Source of the DNA: an uncultured Anaerococcus sp.
GTDB lineage: Bacteria > Bacillota > Clostridia > Tissierellales > Peptoniphilaceae
Length of the DNA stretch: 64,000 bases
Assembly (NCBI RefSeq): GCF_943912385.1
Contig: NZ_CALTTY010000007.1
Span: forward strand, 1-64,000
Direction of reading: 5' to 3'
Below the pieces are notes generated by a model. The model worked only from the letters and a program-made list of their open reading frames with translations. It was not told the DNA's origin and did not search any database. Positions 8,482 through 17,750 of this stretch are shown in pieces. A program made the position numbers and the translations under genes. Numbering within the stretch: the first letter of the stretch is position 1; each line of letters starts with the position of its first letter.

Positions 8482-9285
8482 ATGAATATATTAGAAATTG
8501 AAAATTTAAATATATCTTTTTACCAATACCAAAAAGGCCTTAAAAGACTAAGGCTTGATATAGTAAGAGACCTTAATCTTTCTTTGAAAGAAGGAGAGAT
8601 TATGGCTATTTTTGGGGCTAGTGGCTCTGGAAAAAGCCTCCTAGCCCATGCTATACTTGGTCTTTTACCCTACAATGGTTTTTATGAGGGAGAAGTCAAA
8701 TATAAGGGAAACATCCTAGATGAAAATCTTTTAGAAAAAATAAGGGGAAGGGAAATATTCTTTATCCCCCAGACTATAAATTCCCTAAACCCTCTCCTAA
8801 AGACTTCAAAGCAAGCTAGGATGACCCTTGATAAAAGAGATTATAAGAGGCAGGAGGAAGTCTACAGGGACTTTGGTCTTGGAAGAGAAGTTGACAATAT
8901 GTACCCTTTTGAATTATCTGGTGGGATGGCTAGGAGGGTCTTGGTATCAGATGCCATACTTTCTAATGCTGACCTAATAATAGCAGATGAGCCTACTCCG
9001 GGTATGGATCAAAAGGCGACAAGTGAGATTATTTCATACTTTAAAGACATAAAAAAAACAGGCAAGACCTCCCTTATTATAAGCCATGATATAAATATGG
9101 CCCTTGATATAGCTGACAGGATTGCAATTTTTTATGATGGTAGGATTATAGAAGTCGCACCAGTAGAAGATTTTAGAAACCAGGGAGAGGCTCTTAAAAA
9201 TCCATATTCTAGGATGCTTATAAGGGCCCTACCTGAAAATGGCTTAAAGCTTATTAAAAAAGATGAGCTGGAGGATATATGTTAG
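8482..9285 (+). CDS. ABC importer ATPase, NikD/DppD type
   Basis: A 267-residue ATP-binding subunit. Visible motifs are Walker A GASGSGKS (about 44-51), the Q-loop FIPQ, the signature LSGGMARR, Walker B LIIADEP and the H-loop SHD. A C-terminal segment of oligopeptide/nickel type remains (NPYSRMLIRALP). It pairs with the shorter second ATPase, whose ATG overlaps its stop by 7 bases. Confidence 0.9.
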   Translation: MNILEIENLNISFYQYQKGLKRLRLDIVRDLNLSLKEGEIMAIFGASGSGKSLLAHAILGLLPYNGFYEGEVKYKGNILDENLLEKIRGREIFFIPQTINSLNPLLKTSKQARMTLDKRDYKRQEEVYRDFGLGREVDNMYPFELSGGMARRVLVSDAILSNADLIIADEPTPGMDQKATSEIISYFKDIKKTGKTSLIISHDINMALDIADRIAIFYDGRIIEVAPVEDFRNQGEALKNPYSRMLIRALPENGLKLIKKDELEDIC

Positions 9286-9899
9286 AAGTTAAAAATTTAA
9301 ACTTTTCCTATGACGGTAAGGAAGAAATTCTAAAAGATATAAGCCTAACACTTAAGCCGGGAGAAGTCTTGGGGCTAATGGCCCCTTCGGGTTATGGTAA
9401 ATCTACTCTCGGAAAAGTAATGGCCGGCTACCTTAAGACAAAAAGAGGTACTGTCAGTGTTGACGGTAGGGATATAAATGATTTGAAGGGATTTTTACCA
9501 GTTCAAATGGTCCACCAGGCCCCTGAGAAAAATGTAAATAGCAGGTGGAAGGTGGAAAAGATTTTAAATGAGGGCTGGCAGGTTAACTCTGATGTCAAAA
9601 ATAAATTTGGGATAGAGGATAATTTTCTTAAGAAATTTCCCACAGAATTATCTGGGGGAGAGCTTCAAAGGATATGTATAGCAAGGGTGCTTTCTCCTAA
9701 AATTAATTACCTCATAGCAGATGAGGTAACAACCATGCTAGACTCCATAAGCCAAGCTCAAATATCCCATCTTTTAAGGCACTTTGCCAAAGAGCATGAC
9801 CTAGGCATCCTCTTTATCTCCCACAATGAAGCTCTTTTAGAAAAAATATCTGACAGAATTGTTAATTTAAAGGATATAAATAAAACAGTCCATAAATAA
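9279..9899 (+). CDS. ABC importer ATPase, NikE type, short
   Basis: A 206-residue ATP-binding subunit. It has Walker A APSGYGKS, signature LSGGELQR, Walker B YLIADEV and H-loop SHN. It lacks the C-terminal oligopeptide/dipeptide domain of about 80-100 residues that many DppF-type proteins carry; NikE-like subunits are often this short. Two distinct ATPases with two permeases and one binding protein complete the importer. This is the last gene of the operon, convergent with the AraC-type gene. Confidence 0.88.
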   Translation: MLEVKNLNFSYDGKEEILKDISLTLKPGEVLGLMAPSGYGKSTLGKVMAGYLKTKRGTVSVDGRDINDLKGFLPVQMVHQAPEKNVNSRWKVEKILNEGWQVNSDVKNKFGIEDNFLKKFPTELSGGELQRICIARVLSPKINYLIADEVTTMLDSISQAQISHLLRHFAKEHDLGILFISHNEALLEKISDRIVNLKDINKTVHK

Positions 9900-9934
9900 A
9901 AAAATTCCCCAAAGATTATATATAATCTCGGGGG
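9900..9934 (-). terminator. Terminator of the AraC-type regulator gene
   Basis: A hairpin with a 16-base perfect palindrome AGATTATATATAATCT (9913-9928) flanked by CCCC/GGGG. The T run is on the minus strand (9906-9900), so it best serves the minus-strand regulator, though it may act on both transcripts. Confidence 0.7.
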
Positions 9935-9940
9935 CTTACT

Positions 9941-11182
9941 TTAGCGGTCAGCCTTATAGCTTTCCCTAAATTCTGATGGGGTCATACCTGCATGCTTGAT
10001 AAAGTTACGGAGGAGGGTCTTTGATGAATTGTAGCCAACTGCTAGGGCGATTTCTGTAATGGAGTCTGTAGTATTTACAAGGAGCTTACAGGCTTCATGG
10101 ACCCTTCTTTTATTAAGGTAGGTGTAGAAGTTTTGCTCTAAAAAGTATATGAAGATCTTATTTATATTCCTCGGGCTTGTATCAAAGGTATTTGCAAGAT
10201 CTAAAATATCGATTTTTTTAGAAAAATTTTCATTTACATAGTCGATCATACTAAGATCTTTTGGATCAAAGCTGGTAGTAGGCTTTCCTTCTACCAAGGT
10301 ATTTAATTTTTTGAAATCCTTGGTGCTTAAGGACTGCTTTCTTAGGAAAACTTTAGAAAGCTGGGCTGGGTCTGAATAATTTACGGCATCAGCTATTTCT
10401 TTTAAAGTCATCTTTGTATGTAGGAGTAAAAATTTTCCCTTATAAACCCTGATTTCGTGAAGTATATCTAAAAAACCTAGGCCAGTTACATCCTTTATAT
10501 ACTGGCTGATCGCAGATTTAGACATGAGAAAAATCTTAGATAAGACTTCTAGGCTAATTTCTGACGATGAGTTTAAAAACATATACATGAAGATATTTTT
10601 AGGCTCGGTGGCAAGTGATGAGTCATAATTATCCTTATCATCGATAGCCCTAAAGTATAGAATGATAAGCTCAGTAATTTTGCTTAATAGATAAATGGTT
10701 GAAAATCTCTTTTCGTTTTTTTTCATAATGTTAAGAGAGCTTACCCCAACTTCTTCCTTGATATCCTTAAATATACTTTCGATTTTATCACAAGTCTTGG
10801 TATCATAGATGGCTGATTCCTTGCTATATAGGAAGTTTATAAAGTTTACATCTTCATTGTTTAGATTCATCTGGCCCTTAATATAGACACTTACCAGGTT
10901 AAAATTATAGACTAAGAGATAGTAGGATAATTTTTTATCTACCTTTATTATCTCAGAGGTCTGCCAGGGCAAAATGGAAATTACTGTTCCCGGGGCAATA
11001 TGATAGACCTTATCTTGGATTTTAATCTTCCCAGCTCCTTCTAAAATATATAAAAACCTACTATGTTTATGCATCAATGGTAAGGTTTTGCCATCGTCAC
11101 TTTGTATGTCAAAGCTTATAATATTTGCCTCTTTTAAATTAGGTGAAAACGAATCCTGCAAGGTAATAAATTTCTTTCCCAT
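9941..11182 (-). CDS. AraC family transcriptional regulator with cupin and two AraC-type HTH domains
   Basis: A 413-residue regulator. The N-terminal part (about 1-100) looks like an AraC_binding cupin (HKHSRFLYILEGAG). Two HTH_AraC modules follow, one at about 210-300 and one at about 315-410 ending in the classic GYNSSKTLLRNFIKHAGMTPSEFR. Tandem AraC HTH units in one chain are unusual; a single C-terminal pair of helices is normal. The ATG at 11182 has AAGGAGAG at good spacing; the upstream GTG does not. It is divergent from arcB, so it may respond to citrulline/ornithine or act on the importer; this is inference. Confidence 0.88.
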   Translation of the reverse strand: MGKKFITLQDSFSPNLKEANIISFDIQSDDGKTLPLMHKHSRFLYILEGAGKIKIQDKVYHIAPGTVISILPWQTSEIIKVDKKLSYYLLVYNFNLVSVYIKGQMNLNNEDVNFINFLYSKESAIYDTKTCDKIESIFKDIKEEVGVSSLNIMKKNEKRFSTIYLLSKITELIILYFRAIDDKDNYDSSLATEPKNIFMYMFLNSSSEISLEVLSKIFLMSKSAISQYIKDVTGLGFLDILHEIRVYKGKFLLLHTKMTLKEIADAVNYSDPAQLSKVFLRKQSLSTKDFKKLNTLVEGKPTTSFDPKDLSMIDYVNENFSKKIDILDLANTFDTSPRNINKIFIYFLEQNFYTYLNKRRVHEACKLLVNTTDSITEIALAVGYNSSKTLLRNFIKHAGMTPSEFRESYKADR

Positions 11183-11379
11183 TAAAGTCACTCTCCTTCT
11201 TATATAATATATTTTATAATTATTTTTTCAAGTTTTTTAAGTATATTTATAATTTTCTTATAAAATTATATTTTTGAAAAACCCTATAATTTTTACAAAA
11301 ACAGTCGAGAAATTACTAATTTTAAAGTAGAGACAAAAATATAAACAGGATTTGTCCCACGGTTTTTTAAAATGTATGT

Positions 11380-11406
11380 TATAATTTAAGTATGAAAACG
11401 TTGCTA
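11380..11406 (+). promoter_or_regulatory. Predicted arcB -10 box and cre-like site
   Basis: TATAAT at 11380-11385 has no good -35 at 16-18 bases (the nearest TTGTCC is 22 bases away), which suits an activator-dependent promoter. Just after it, TGAAAACGTTGCTA (11393-11406) matches the CcpA-binding cre consensus at most but not all positions. Position downstream of a -10 is typical of CcpA repression sites. Confidence 0.4.
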
Positions 11407-11443
11407 ATTTATAATTAATGAATAAAAATGAAGGAGAGTAATT

Positions 11444-12436
11444 ATGGCAAAAAATTTCAGAGGAAAATCTTTCTTAAAACTACTTGATTTTTCAACAGAA
11501 GACATCAGATACCTACTTGACTTATCTAAAAACTTTAAAGATATGAAAAGAGCAGGAGTTCCACACAGATACCTAGAAGGTAAAAACATTGCAATAATAT
11601 TCGAAAAAACATCAACAAGAACCAGATGTTCATTCGAAGTTGCAGGCTATGACCTTGGTATGGGTGTTACCTACCTTGACCCAACAGGATCTCAAATCGG
11701 TCATAAGGAATCTGTTGCAGATACAGCCAGAGTCCTTGGTAGGATGTTTGATGGTATAGAATTTAGAGGATTTAAACAAGAACACGTAGAAGATTTAGCA
11801 AAATACTCAGGTGTTCCAGTATGGAATGGTCTAACAGATGAGTGGCACCCAACTCAAATGCTAGCTGACATGCTTACTATAGAAGAACACTTTGGACGCC
11901 TCAAAGGCCTTAAATTTGTTTACTTCGGAGATGCAAGAAATAATATGGCAAATTCCCTAATGGTAGTTTGTGCAAAACTTGGTGTTGACTTTGTAGCTTG
12001 TGCACCAAAAGAATTATTCCCAGAAGAATGGTTAGTTGAAGAATGTGAAAAAATCGCAGCAGAAAACTTCTCAACAATCACCCTTACAGAAGATGTAGAC
12101 GAAGCAAGCAAAGACGCTAACGTGATTTACACAGACGTTTGGGTATCTATGGGTGAACCAGAAGAAGAATGGGAAAAAAGAATTAATATTCTTAAACCAT
12201 ACAAAGTAACAAAAGAAGTTATGGAAAATGCTGACCAAGAAGCTATCTTCCTACACTGCCTACCATCTTTCCACGATAAGGAAACCAAGGTTGGTCAAGA
12301 AATCTTTGAAAAATATGGTCTAGATTCTATAGAAGTTTCAGATGAAGTATTTGAATCTAGCCAGTCTTTAGTATTTGAAGAAGCAGAAAATAGGATGCAT
12401 ACAATCAAAGCAATAATGTATTCTACCCTTTGCTAA
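11444..12436 (+). CDS. arcB: Ornithine carbamoyltransferase (catabolic, ArcB type)
   Basis: A 330-residue cytosolic enzyme that interconverts citrulline plus phosphate with ornithine plus carbamoyl phosphate. It has the carbamoyl-phosphate motif STRTR (57-61), HPTQ (about 134-137) and the ornithine-side HCLPSFHD motif (about 271-278; the usual form is HCLPAFHD). Strong GGAG site and start. Its linkage to carbamate kinase and ornithine cyclodeaminase-type genes indicates the catabolic direction. No arginine deiminase gene is nearby. A long hairpin separates it from the symporter gene downstream. Confidence 0.95.
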   Translation: MAKNFRGKSFLKLLDFSTEDIRYLLDLSKNFKDMKRAGVPHRYLEGKNIAIIFEKTSTRTRCSFEVAGYDLGMGVTYLDPTGSQIGHKESVADTARVLGRMFDGIEFRGFKQEHVEDLAKYSGVPVWNGLTDEWHPTQMLADMLTIEEHFGRLKGLKFVYFGDARNNMANSLMVVCAKLGVDFVACAPKELFPEEWLVEECEKIAAENFSTITLTEDVDEASKDANVIYTDVWVSMGEPEEEWEKRINILKPYKVTKEVMENADQEAIFLHCLPSFHDKETKVGQEIFEKYGLDSIEVSDEVFESSQSLVFEEAENRMHTIKAIMYSTLC

Positions 12437-12461
12437 AAAATAATAAGTAAATTGATTTAGC

Positions 12462-12540
12462 ATGGACTGGGTGGGAGGTATTAATCCTAGGCTTCTGATA
12501 TAATCACTAGCCTAGGACTAACTCTCCCAGACCTTTCCAT
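12462..12540 (+). other. Long intergenic hairpin between arcB and the symporter gene
   Basis: ATGGA (12462-12466) pairs with TCCAT (12536-12540), GGGAG with CTCCC in the middle, and TCCTAGGCT (12485-12493) perfectly with AGCCTAGGA (12509-12517). It has no T run, so it is more likely an mRNA-processing or stability element, or an attenuating structure, than a simple terminator. Confidence 0.55.
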
Positions 12541-12558
12541 ACAAAAAAAGGAAATATA

Positions 12559-13929
12559 ATGAAAGCAATATTAGATTTTATCTCGAACATCACGAATTGG
12601 TTTTGGGGCTGGCCTATCCTTATAGTCCTAGTAGGTGGTGGATTATTAATATCAATAAGAATGGGCTTTGTCCAATTAAGGTACCTACCTTTTATCTGTA
12701 AGCAAACGTTTGGAAGGATGTTCTCTTCAGAAGTTGGGGGAGAAGGATCAGTATCACCCTTCCAAGCAGCCACAGCAGCTCTAGCCTCTTCAATTGGAGC
12801 GGCAAATATAGTAGTAGCTCCATCTGTTATTTTTACAGCAGGACCAGGATCTTTATTCTGGATGTGGCTAGTTGCAATAATCGGACAAGGAACAAAATTT
12901 GCAGAAATAGTTCTAGGTATGAAATACCGTGAGAGAAATGAAGATGGAGAATATGTAGGAGGACCATCCTACACATTCAAAAAAGGTATAGGAGGCACCC
13001 TTGGTAAGGTAATGGGATTTTTAGTTTCATTCTTCTTTATGATTGAGATTCTACCATCAATTACCATGCAGACCATAGCAGCTGTGGGACCTCTTGAACA
13101 ACTAGGCTTAAGCCGTGTTGTTGGGGCAGCAGTAATTACAGTACTTGTAGTCCTCGTAGCCTATGGTGGTATAAAAAGAATAGCCCAAGTTACAGAAAAA
13201 ATGATTCCAATCATGTCAGCTGTATATATAATAGCAGGACTTGTAATTATATTTATGCATATAGACCAAGTTCCAAACGCTTTTAGGATGATCTTTGTCG
13301 GTGCCTTTAACCCAAGAGCCATAGTCGGCGGGGTCACAGGTGGAGGCTTAATTGCCTTAATCAAGGCAGGGGCTGCAAGGGGATGCTACTCTAACGAAGC
13401 AGGAATGGGGTCAGCATCATATGCCCACGCTACAGCAGTTACAGACCATCCAGTTCGTCAAGGTATGTGGGGTGTTTTTGAAGTAATAGCGGATACAGGC
13501 ATAGTTTGTACAATTTCAGCCCTTTTAGTCCTTGTAACAGGTCTATGGCAAGATCCTGAAATGAAAGATATTGGTGTTGAAAGAGCCTTTAATACAGCCT
13601 TTGGGCAAGTGGGTACAGCAGTAATTGCCATATCACTGTTCCTATTTGTTCTTTCAACAATAATTGTAATAGTATTTTATGCAGAAAAACAAGGTGAGTA
13701 CCTATTTGGTACAGCAATTGGTAAAATAGTAAGATTTATAGCCTGTGTCATGGTTCTACTAGGTGGCTTTGTCGACTTTTCGAAAGCTCAAATATTCCTT
13801 GATGCAGCCCTAGGCCTTGTTGTATTTACAAACATGGTCGGTATGATTATGTTAAGTGGGGAAATAAGAGAATTGGTCGATGATTTCTTTAAAAACCCTA
13901 AGTTCTACCCAGGTAAAAAAGATAAATAA
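12559..13929 (+). CDS. AGCS family sodium:amino acid symporter
   Basis: A 456-residue polytopic membrane protein of the alanine/glycine:cation symporter family (AgcS/AlsT). It carries the family motifs GGSVSPFQAATAALA-like segment near residues 58-70, a FWMWLVAIIGQGTKFAEI stretch, and the conserved GAARGCYSNEAGMGSA region (about 272-287). Family members import small neutral amino acids with Na+. Its place between arcB and the rest of the citrulline cluster suggests it feeds or drains this pathway (citrulline, alanine or proline); the substrate is not shown by sequence. An 8-base spaced GGAAAT site precedes the ATG. Confidence 0.9.
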   Translation: MKAILDFISNITNWFWGWPILIVLVGGGLLISIRMGFVQLRYLPFICKQTFGRMFSSEVGGEGSVSPFQAATAALASSIGAANIVVAPSVIFTAGPGSLFWMWLVAIIGQGTKFAEIVLGMKYRERNEDGEYVGGPSYTFKKGIGGTLGKVMGFLVSFFFMIEILPSITMQTIAAVGPLEQLGLSRVVGAAVITVLVVLVAYGGIKRIAQVTEKMIPIMSAVYIIAGLVIIFMHIDQVPNAFRMIFVGAFNPRAIVGGVTGGGLIALIKAGAARGCYSNEAGMGSASYAHATAVTDHPVRQGMWGVFEVIADTGIVCTISALLVLVTGLWQDPEMKDIGVERAFNTAFGQVGTAVIAISLFLFVLSTIIVIVFYAEKQGEYLFGTAIGKIVRFIACVMVLLGGFVDFSKAQIFLDAALGLVVFTNMVGMIMLSGEIRELVDDFFKNPKFYPGKKDK

Positions 13930-13960
13930 GTAAAACTGTACTTTGTACAAAGGTGCATAA

Positions 13961-13997
13961 AACTAAAAACATCCGATTTTTTCGGATATTTTTAGTT
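13961..13997 (+). terminator. Hairpin after the symporter gene
   Basis: AACTAAAAA/TTTTTAGTT flanks ATCCGA/TCGGAT (13971-13987): a long perfect stem with a T loop. It lacks a separate T run outside the stem apart from the stem's own, so termination may be partial and allow read-through into the next genes. Confidence 0.6.
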
Positions 13998-14044
13998 AAA
14001 ATCTAAAATTTATATTAAAATAGTTTCTTGATGAGGTTAATTTA

Positions 14045-15199
14045 ATGGATGAGTTGAAATTAGATAAGACTATAAAAAAGGACGTTAGTAAGGAAGTTTT
14101 TATCTTTTTGGCTGTATTTTTGGGACTATTTATATATATGGGCTCAAAAATGGGCGGTACAAATATGATAAAGACCATGATGCTTACTTCCTATGACCTT
14201 TTGATGAATGTATGCTTATATTTGATGGCTGTCGCAGTTCTCGCAGGTGGTATATCTGCGATATTTTCAGAATTTGGGGTAATAGCTTTAGTAAACAAGC
14301 TTGTATCAAAGATAATGAAGCCAATCTATGACCTTCCAGGAGCATCTTCTCTGGGCATGCTAAATTGCTTCATGTCTGATAACCCAGCCATTTTAACCCT
14401 GGCAGCTGATGATAATTTCAGAAAGTTTTTTAAAAAATACCAGATGCCAGCCCTAACAAACCTAGGAACTTCCTTTGGTATGGGACTTATTACAGTCACA
14501 TCCATGATGGCCCTACCGGTTGATAACGCAGTCAAGGGTGCCCTAGTAGGCCTTCTTGGTGCTCTAATAGGATCTATTATTTCAGTTAGGCTAATGATTA
14601 GAAAGACAAAGAAGTACTACGGCACAGAAGACATGGTAGAAACTAAGGAGACCAGGCGCATACCGGATGGCTACAGGAAGATAAGGGAAGGATCAGTAGG
14701 GGCAAGATTTATAACAGCCTTTCTCGATGGGGGCAAGGTTGGAGTTGATATGGGCCTTGCTATAATCCCAGGAGTTTGCCTGATTTGTACCCTGGTTGTA
14801 ATGCTAACAAATGGAGCGGGACCAGGAGGCTACACAGGTGAAGCCAACCAAGGCATAGCCCTTCTTCCAATGATAGGAGAGAAACTCTCCTTTATCATAA
14901 ACCCACTCTTTGGATTTAAGTCGCCAGAGGCCATAGTTGTTCCGATAACAGCCCTTGGATCTGCAGGAGCGTCCCTGGGGGTAGTAACAGAAATGTCAGG
15001 CAGAGGAATAGTTTCTGCCAATGATATAGCAGTCTTTACATCAATTTGTATGTGCTGGTCAGGCTACCTATCAACCCACATAGCTATGATGGATGCCCTA
15101 GAAACAAAAGAGATGACAGGAAATGCAATATTGTGCCATACTATAGGAGGACTCGGAGCGGGAATTTCTGCCCACCTATTATACATGGTACTAGGATAG
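14045..15199 (+). CDS. Gate-domain (nucleoside recognition-like) membrane protein, CD0519/CD1768 type
   Basis: A 384-residue polytopic membrane protein with features of the nucleoside recognition (Gate) domain family related to spore maturation proteins SpmA/SpmB; it matches what I recall as the CD0519/CD1768 family. Hydrophobic segments alternate with a soluble loop at about 190-220. Function unknown; in this place it is probably a transporter or exchanger for a pathway intermediate. The next gene follows after 7 bases, so it opens a tight run through carbamate kinase. Confidence 0.7.
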   Translation: MDELKLDKTIKKDVSKEVFIFLAVFLGLFIYMGSKMGGTNMIKTMMLTSYDLLMNVCLYLMAVAVLAGGISAIFSEFGVIALVNKLVSKIMKPIYDLPGASSLGMLNCFMSDNPAILTLAADDNFRKFFKKYQMPALTNLGTSFGMGLITVTSMMALPVDNAVKGALVGLLGALIGSIISVRLMIRKTKKYYGTEDMVETKETRRIPDGYRKIREGSVGARFITAFLDGGKVGVDMGLAIIPGVCLICTLVVMLTNGAGPGGYTGEANQGIALLPMIGEKLSFIINPLFGFKSPEAIVVPITALGSAGASLGVVTEMSGRGIVSANDIAVFTSICMCWSGYLSTHIAMMDALETKEMTGNAILCHTIGGLGAGISAHLLYMVLG

Positions 15200-15206
15200 G
15201 AGAAAA

Positions 15207-17747
15207 ATGGACGTAAGTAAGTATTCACAGTCTTCTGTTGAGATAATAAAGGAAGCTAACAAGGTTGCCATAAAGAAAAACAATGTAGAAGTCTCAGACC
15301 TTCACATTTTCTATGCAATCTTAACCTTGGAAGAAAAGTTAATAAGGACATATTTTAAGGAATTAAAGGTAATTTACCAGGAAATCTTAGAAGAAGTTGA
15401 AAATGCCCTGACTAAACTTAGGTCAGCCAAGGGCATAAGCTCCCTTTACACTTCAAGGTCCTACCAGAGGGCCCTTTTGATAGCAGAGGAGATTTCTAGA
15501 AACCAGTTTGAAGAAAAAATTAAAACCGAGCATTTATTGCTTGCTCTTTTAAGGGAAAAGGACATGCCAAGTGCAAAGCTTGCAGAAGTCCATGGCCTTA
15601 ATTATGAAAATTTAAGTAAACTAGTAGCAAAGAAATTCAATGAATACCTGCTTAAGGGTGTTGACCAAGAGACAATTATAAGACTTGAAAAATACGGGAC
15701 AGTCCTTACCAAGGAAGCCATAGAAGGAAGGCTAGACCCTGTTATAGGCAGGGATGCCGAAACCCGAAATGCAATAAGAATCCTATCTAGGAGGATAAAA
15801 AACAACCCGGTCCTTATAGGAGATGCAGGAGTTGGTAAAACTGCCATAGTTGAAGGAATTGTCCAAAGAATTGTGGCAGGAGACGTGCCAGATGACCTAA
15901 AAGATAAAATAATCTTCTCCCTTGATATGACAAGCCTTGTGGCAGGGGCTAAGTATAGGGGAGACTTTGAAGAAAGACTTAAAAAAATCCTTGAAATTAT
16001 AAAAGATTCCAAGGGTAAGATAATTCTTTTTATAGATGAAATCCACAATATAATTGGATCAGGCTCTACAGGCGGGACCATGGATACAGCCAATATACTA
16101 AAACCCATGCTAGCCCGTGGTGAAATCTTAACAATCGGGGCAACAACAATAGAAGAATATAGGAAATTTATCGAAGTTGATAAGGCCCTTGATAGGCGTT
16201 TTCAAAAAATCTTAATCGAAGAGCCAAGTATTGAGACCTCAATATCCATCATGAGGGGGATCAAGTCAAAATATGAAAACCACCACATGGTTCAAATCAC
16301 AGACCCAGCCCTTACAGAAGCTGTAAAACTATCGAAGAGGTTCCTCACAGAAAGAAAACTTCCAGATGTAGCTATAGACGTAATAGATGAGGCTTGTGCC
16401 CAAGTTAAGATGGCTAGAGACCAAAAACCAGAAGAGCTAGATAATCTCCACAGAGAAATTGTAAAGCTAGAGATGGAAAATATAGGCCTAAAAAATGAAA
16501 AAGACAGCCTATCAACTCACAGGTTAAAGGAAAAGGAAGAAAAAATAAAAGAGCTTGAAGATGAGCTAACAAGAAAAACTGACCTTTATAAAAAGGAAAA
16601 AGAAAGGCAAGAGAAAATTGTCAAGCTAGAAAGAGAAATCGACATCATACGCTTTGAGATAGACGAAGCAAAAGATAAGAGAGATTTTGAAAAACTTGAT
16701 AAATTTGTAAATCTAAAAGAAAATACAACAGAAAAACTTAAAAAAATCCAAGATCAAGGCGAATTTTATCCGCTAAAAACCATGGTTACACCATCTGAAG
16801 TCAAAGACATTATTTCAAAGATGAGTGGGATGCCAAAGTCAAAGCTAAAATATGATAAGCTTGACTCCATAACAAGTGTCAGAAAGGCCTTAAAGGAAGA
16901 GTTTATAGGCTCTGATGATATGATCGATAAGATTATAAATACCTATATTATTTCAGAAGGAGGTCTATTTGAAAGAAAAAGACCAGTCCTAAGTTTTATT
17001 GTTTCAGGACCATCTTCTTCGGGTAAATCATATATAGCAAGGCTATTGGCAGACTATCTCTATGAAGGAGACAAGTCCCTACTTACTTTTGATATGAGTG
17101 AATTTACTGACAAGTCGTCAATTACCAAGCTAATCGGTGCCCCTCCAGGCTATGTTGGCTATGAATTTGGGGGAGTACTGACCCAGGCTTTAAGAACCAG
17201 GCCCTATAGCGTATTGGTATTTGAAAATATAGAAAATGCTCACTTTGAGGTTCAAAACCTCGTCTTACAAATCATCCAAGACGGCACTATCAAGGATAAT
17301 AAAGGAAGAAATATCAACCTTAAAAATACCATAGTAGTCTTAACTATGAATATAGAAGAGGAAATAGATCACTTAGCATATATCAAGGACAAACTTGATG
17401 TAGACATGACTAAGTATTTAGACTATGTATTTAAACTAGATAGGCTAGATGATGATAAGCTTGATAAATTAATAGCCCTAAACTTCAAAGACCTTGAAAA
17501 AAGCCTTGCTGAAAGGCAGATCGACCTTTCCTATGAAGAAGGATTTTTTGAAAGATTTGGCGATTTTGCCAAAAGGGAAAAGCTTGATGCTAGAGATTTA
17601 AAAAGGATAATTGAGCAAGACGTTTACTTTTTAATTTGTGAAAAGAACCTAAAAAGTGAGATAGAGGCCTTCTCTAAGCTAAGTTTGGATTTTGACGATA
17701 GTGATAAGTTCACAGTCAAACTTAAAGAAAATAAAAATAAGGAGTAG
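15207..17747 (+). CDS. ClpB/ClpC-like AAA+ ATPase with degenerate second ATPase domain
   Basis: An 846-residue Hsp100-type protein: Clp N-domain (about 1-145), first AAA+ domain with intact Walker A GDAGVGKT (about 205-212) and Walker B FIDEI, a long coiled-coil M region (about 412-540, ClpB-like in length) and a second AAA+ domain. In the second domain Walker A is GPSSSGKS (about 601-608), Walker B is FENIENAH instead of FDEIEKAH, sensor-1 TSN is TMN, and the FLNR arginine-finger motif is replaced by YLDY. So the second ring is probably inactive in hydrolysis. It differs clearly from the intact ClpC at 35808. It lies inside the citrulline cluster, 7 bases after the membrane protein gene and 3 before the cyclodeaminase-type gene. 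Confidence 0.88.
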   Translation: MDVSKYSQSSVEIIKEANKVAIKKNNVEVSDLHIFYAILTLEEKLIRTYFKELKVIYQEILEEVENALTKLRSAKGISSLYTSRSYQRALLIAEEISRNQFEEKIKTEHLLLALLREKDMPSAKLAEVHGLNYENLSKLVAKKFNEYLLKGVDQETIIRLEKYGTVLTKEAIEGRLDPVIGRDAETRNAIRILSRRIKNNPVLIGDAGVGKTAIVEGIVQRIVAGDVPDDLKDKIIFSLDMTSLVAGAKYRGDFEERLKKILEIIKDSKGKIILFIDEIHNIIGSGSTGGTMDTANILKPMLARGEILTIGATTIEEYRKFIEVDKALDRRFQKILIEEPSIETSISIMRGIKSKYENHHMVQITDPALTEAVKLSKRFLTERKLPDVAIDVIDEACAQVKMARDQKPEELDNLHREIVKLEMENIGLKNEKDSLSTHRLKEKEEKIKELEDELTRKTDLYKKEKERQEKIVKLEREIDIIRFEIDEAKDKRDFEKLDKFVNLKENTTEKLKKIQDQGEFYPLKTMVTPSEVKDIISKMSGMPKSKLKYDKLDSITSVRKALKEEFIGSDDMIDKIINTYIISEGGLFERKRPVLSFIVSGPSSSGKSYIARLLADYLYEGDKSLLTFDMSEFTDKSSITKLIGAPPGYVGYEFGGVLTQALRTRPYSVLVFENIENAHFEVQNLVLQIIQDGTIKDNKGRNINLKNTIVVLTMNIEEEIDHLAYIKDKLDVDMTKYLDYVFKLDRLDDDKLDKLIALNFKDLEKSLAERQIDLSYEEGFFERFGDFAKREKLDARDLKRIIEQDVYFLICEKNLKSEIEAFSKLSLDFDDSDKFTVKLKENKNKE

Positions 17748-17750
17748 AAA

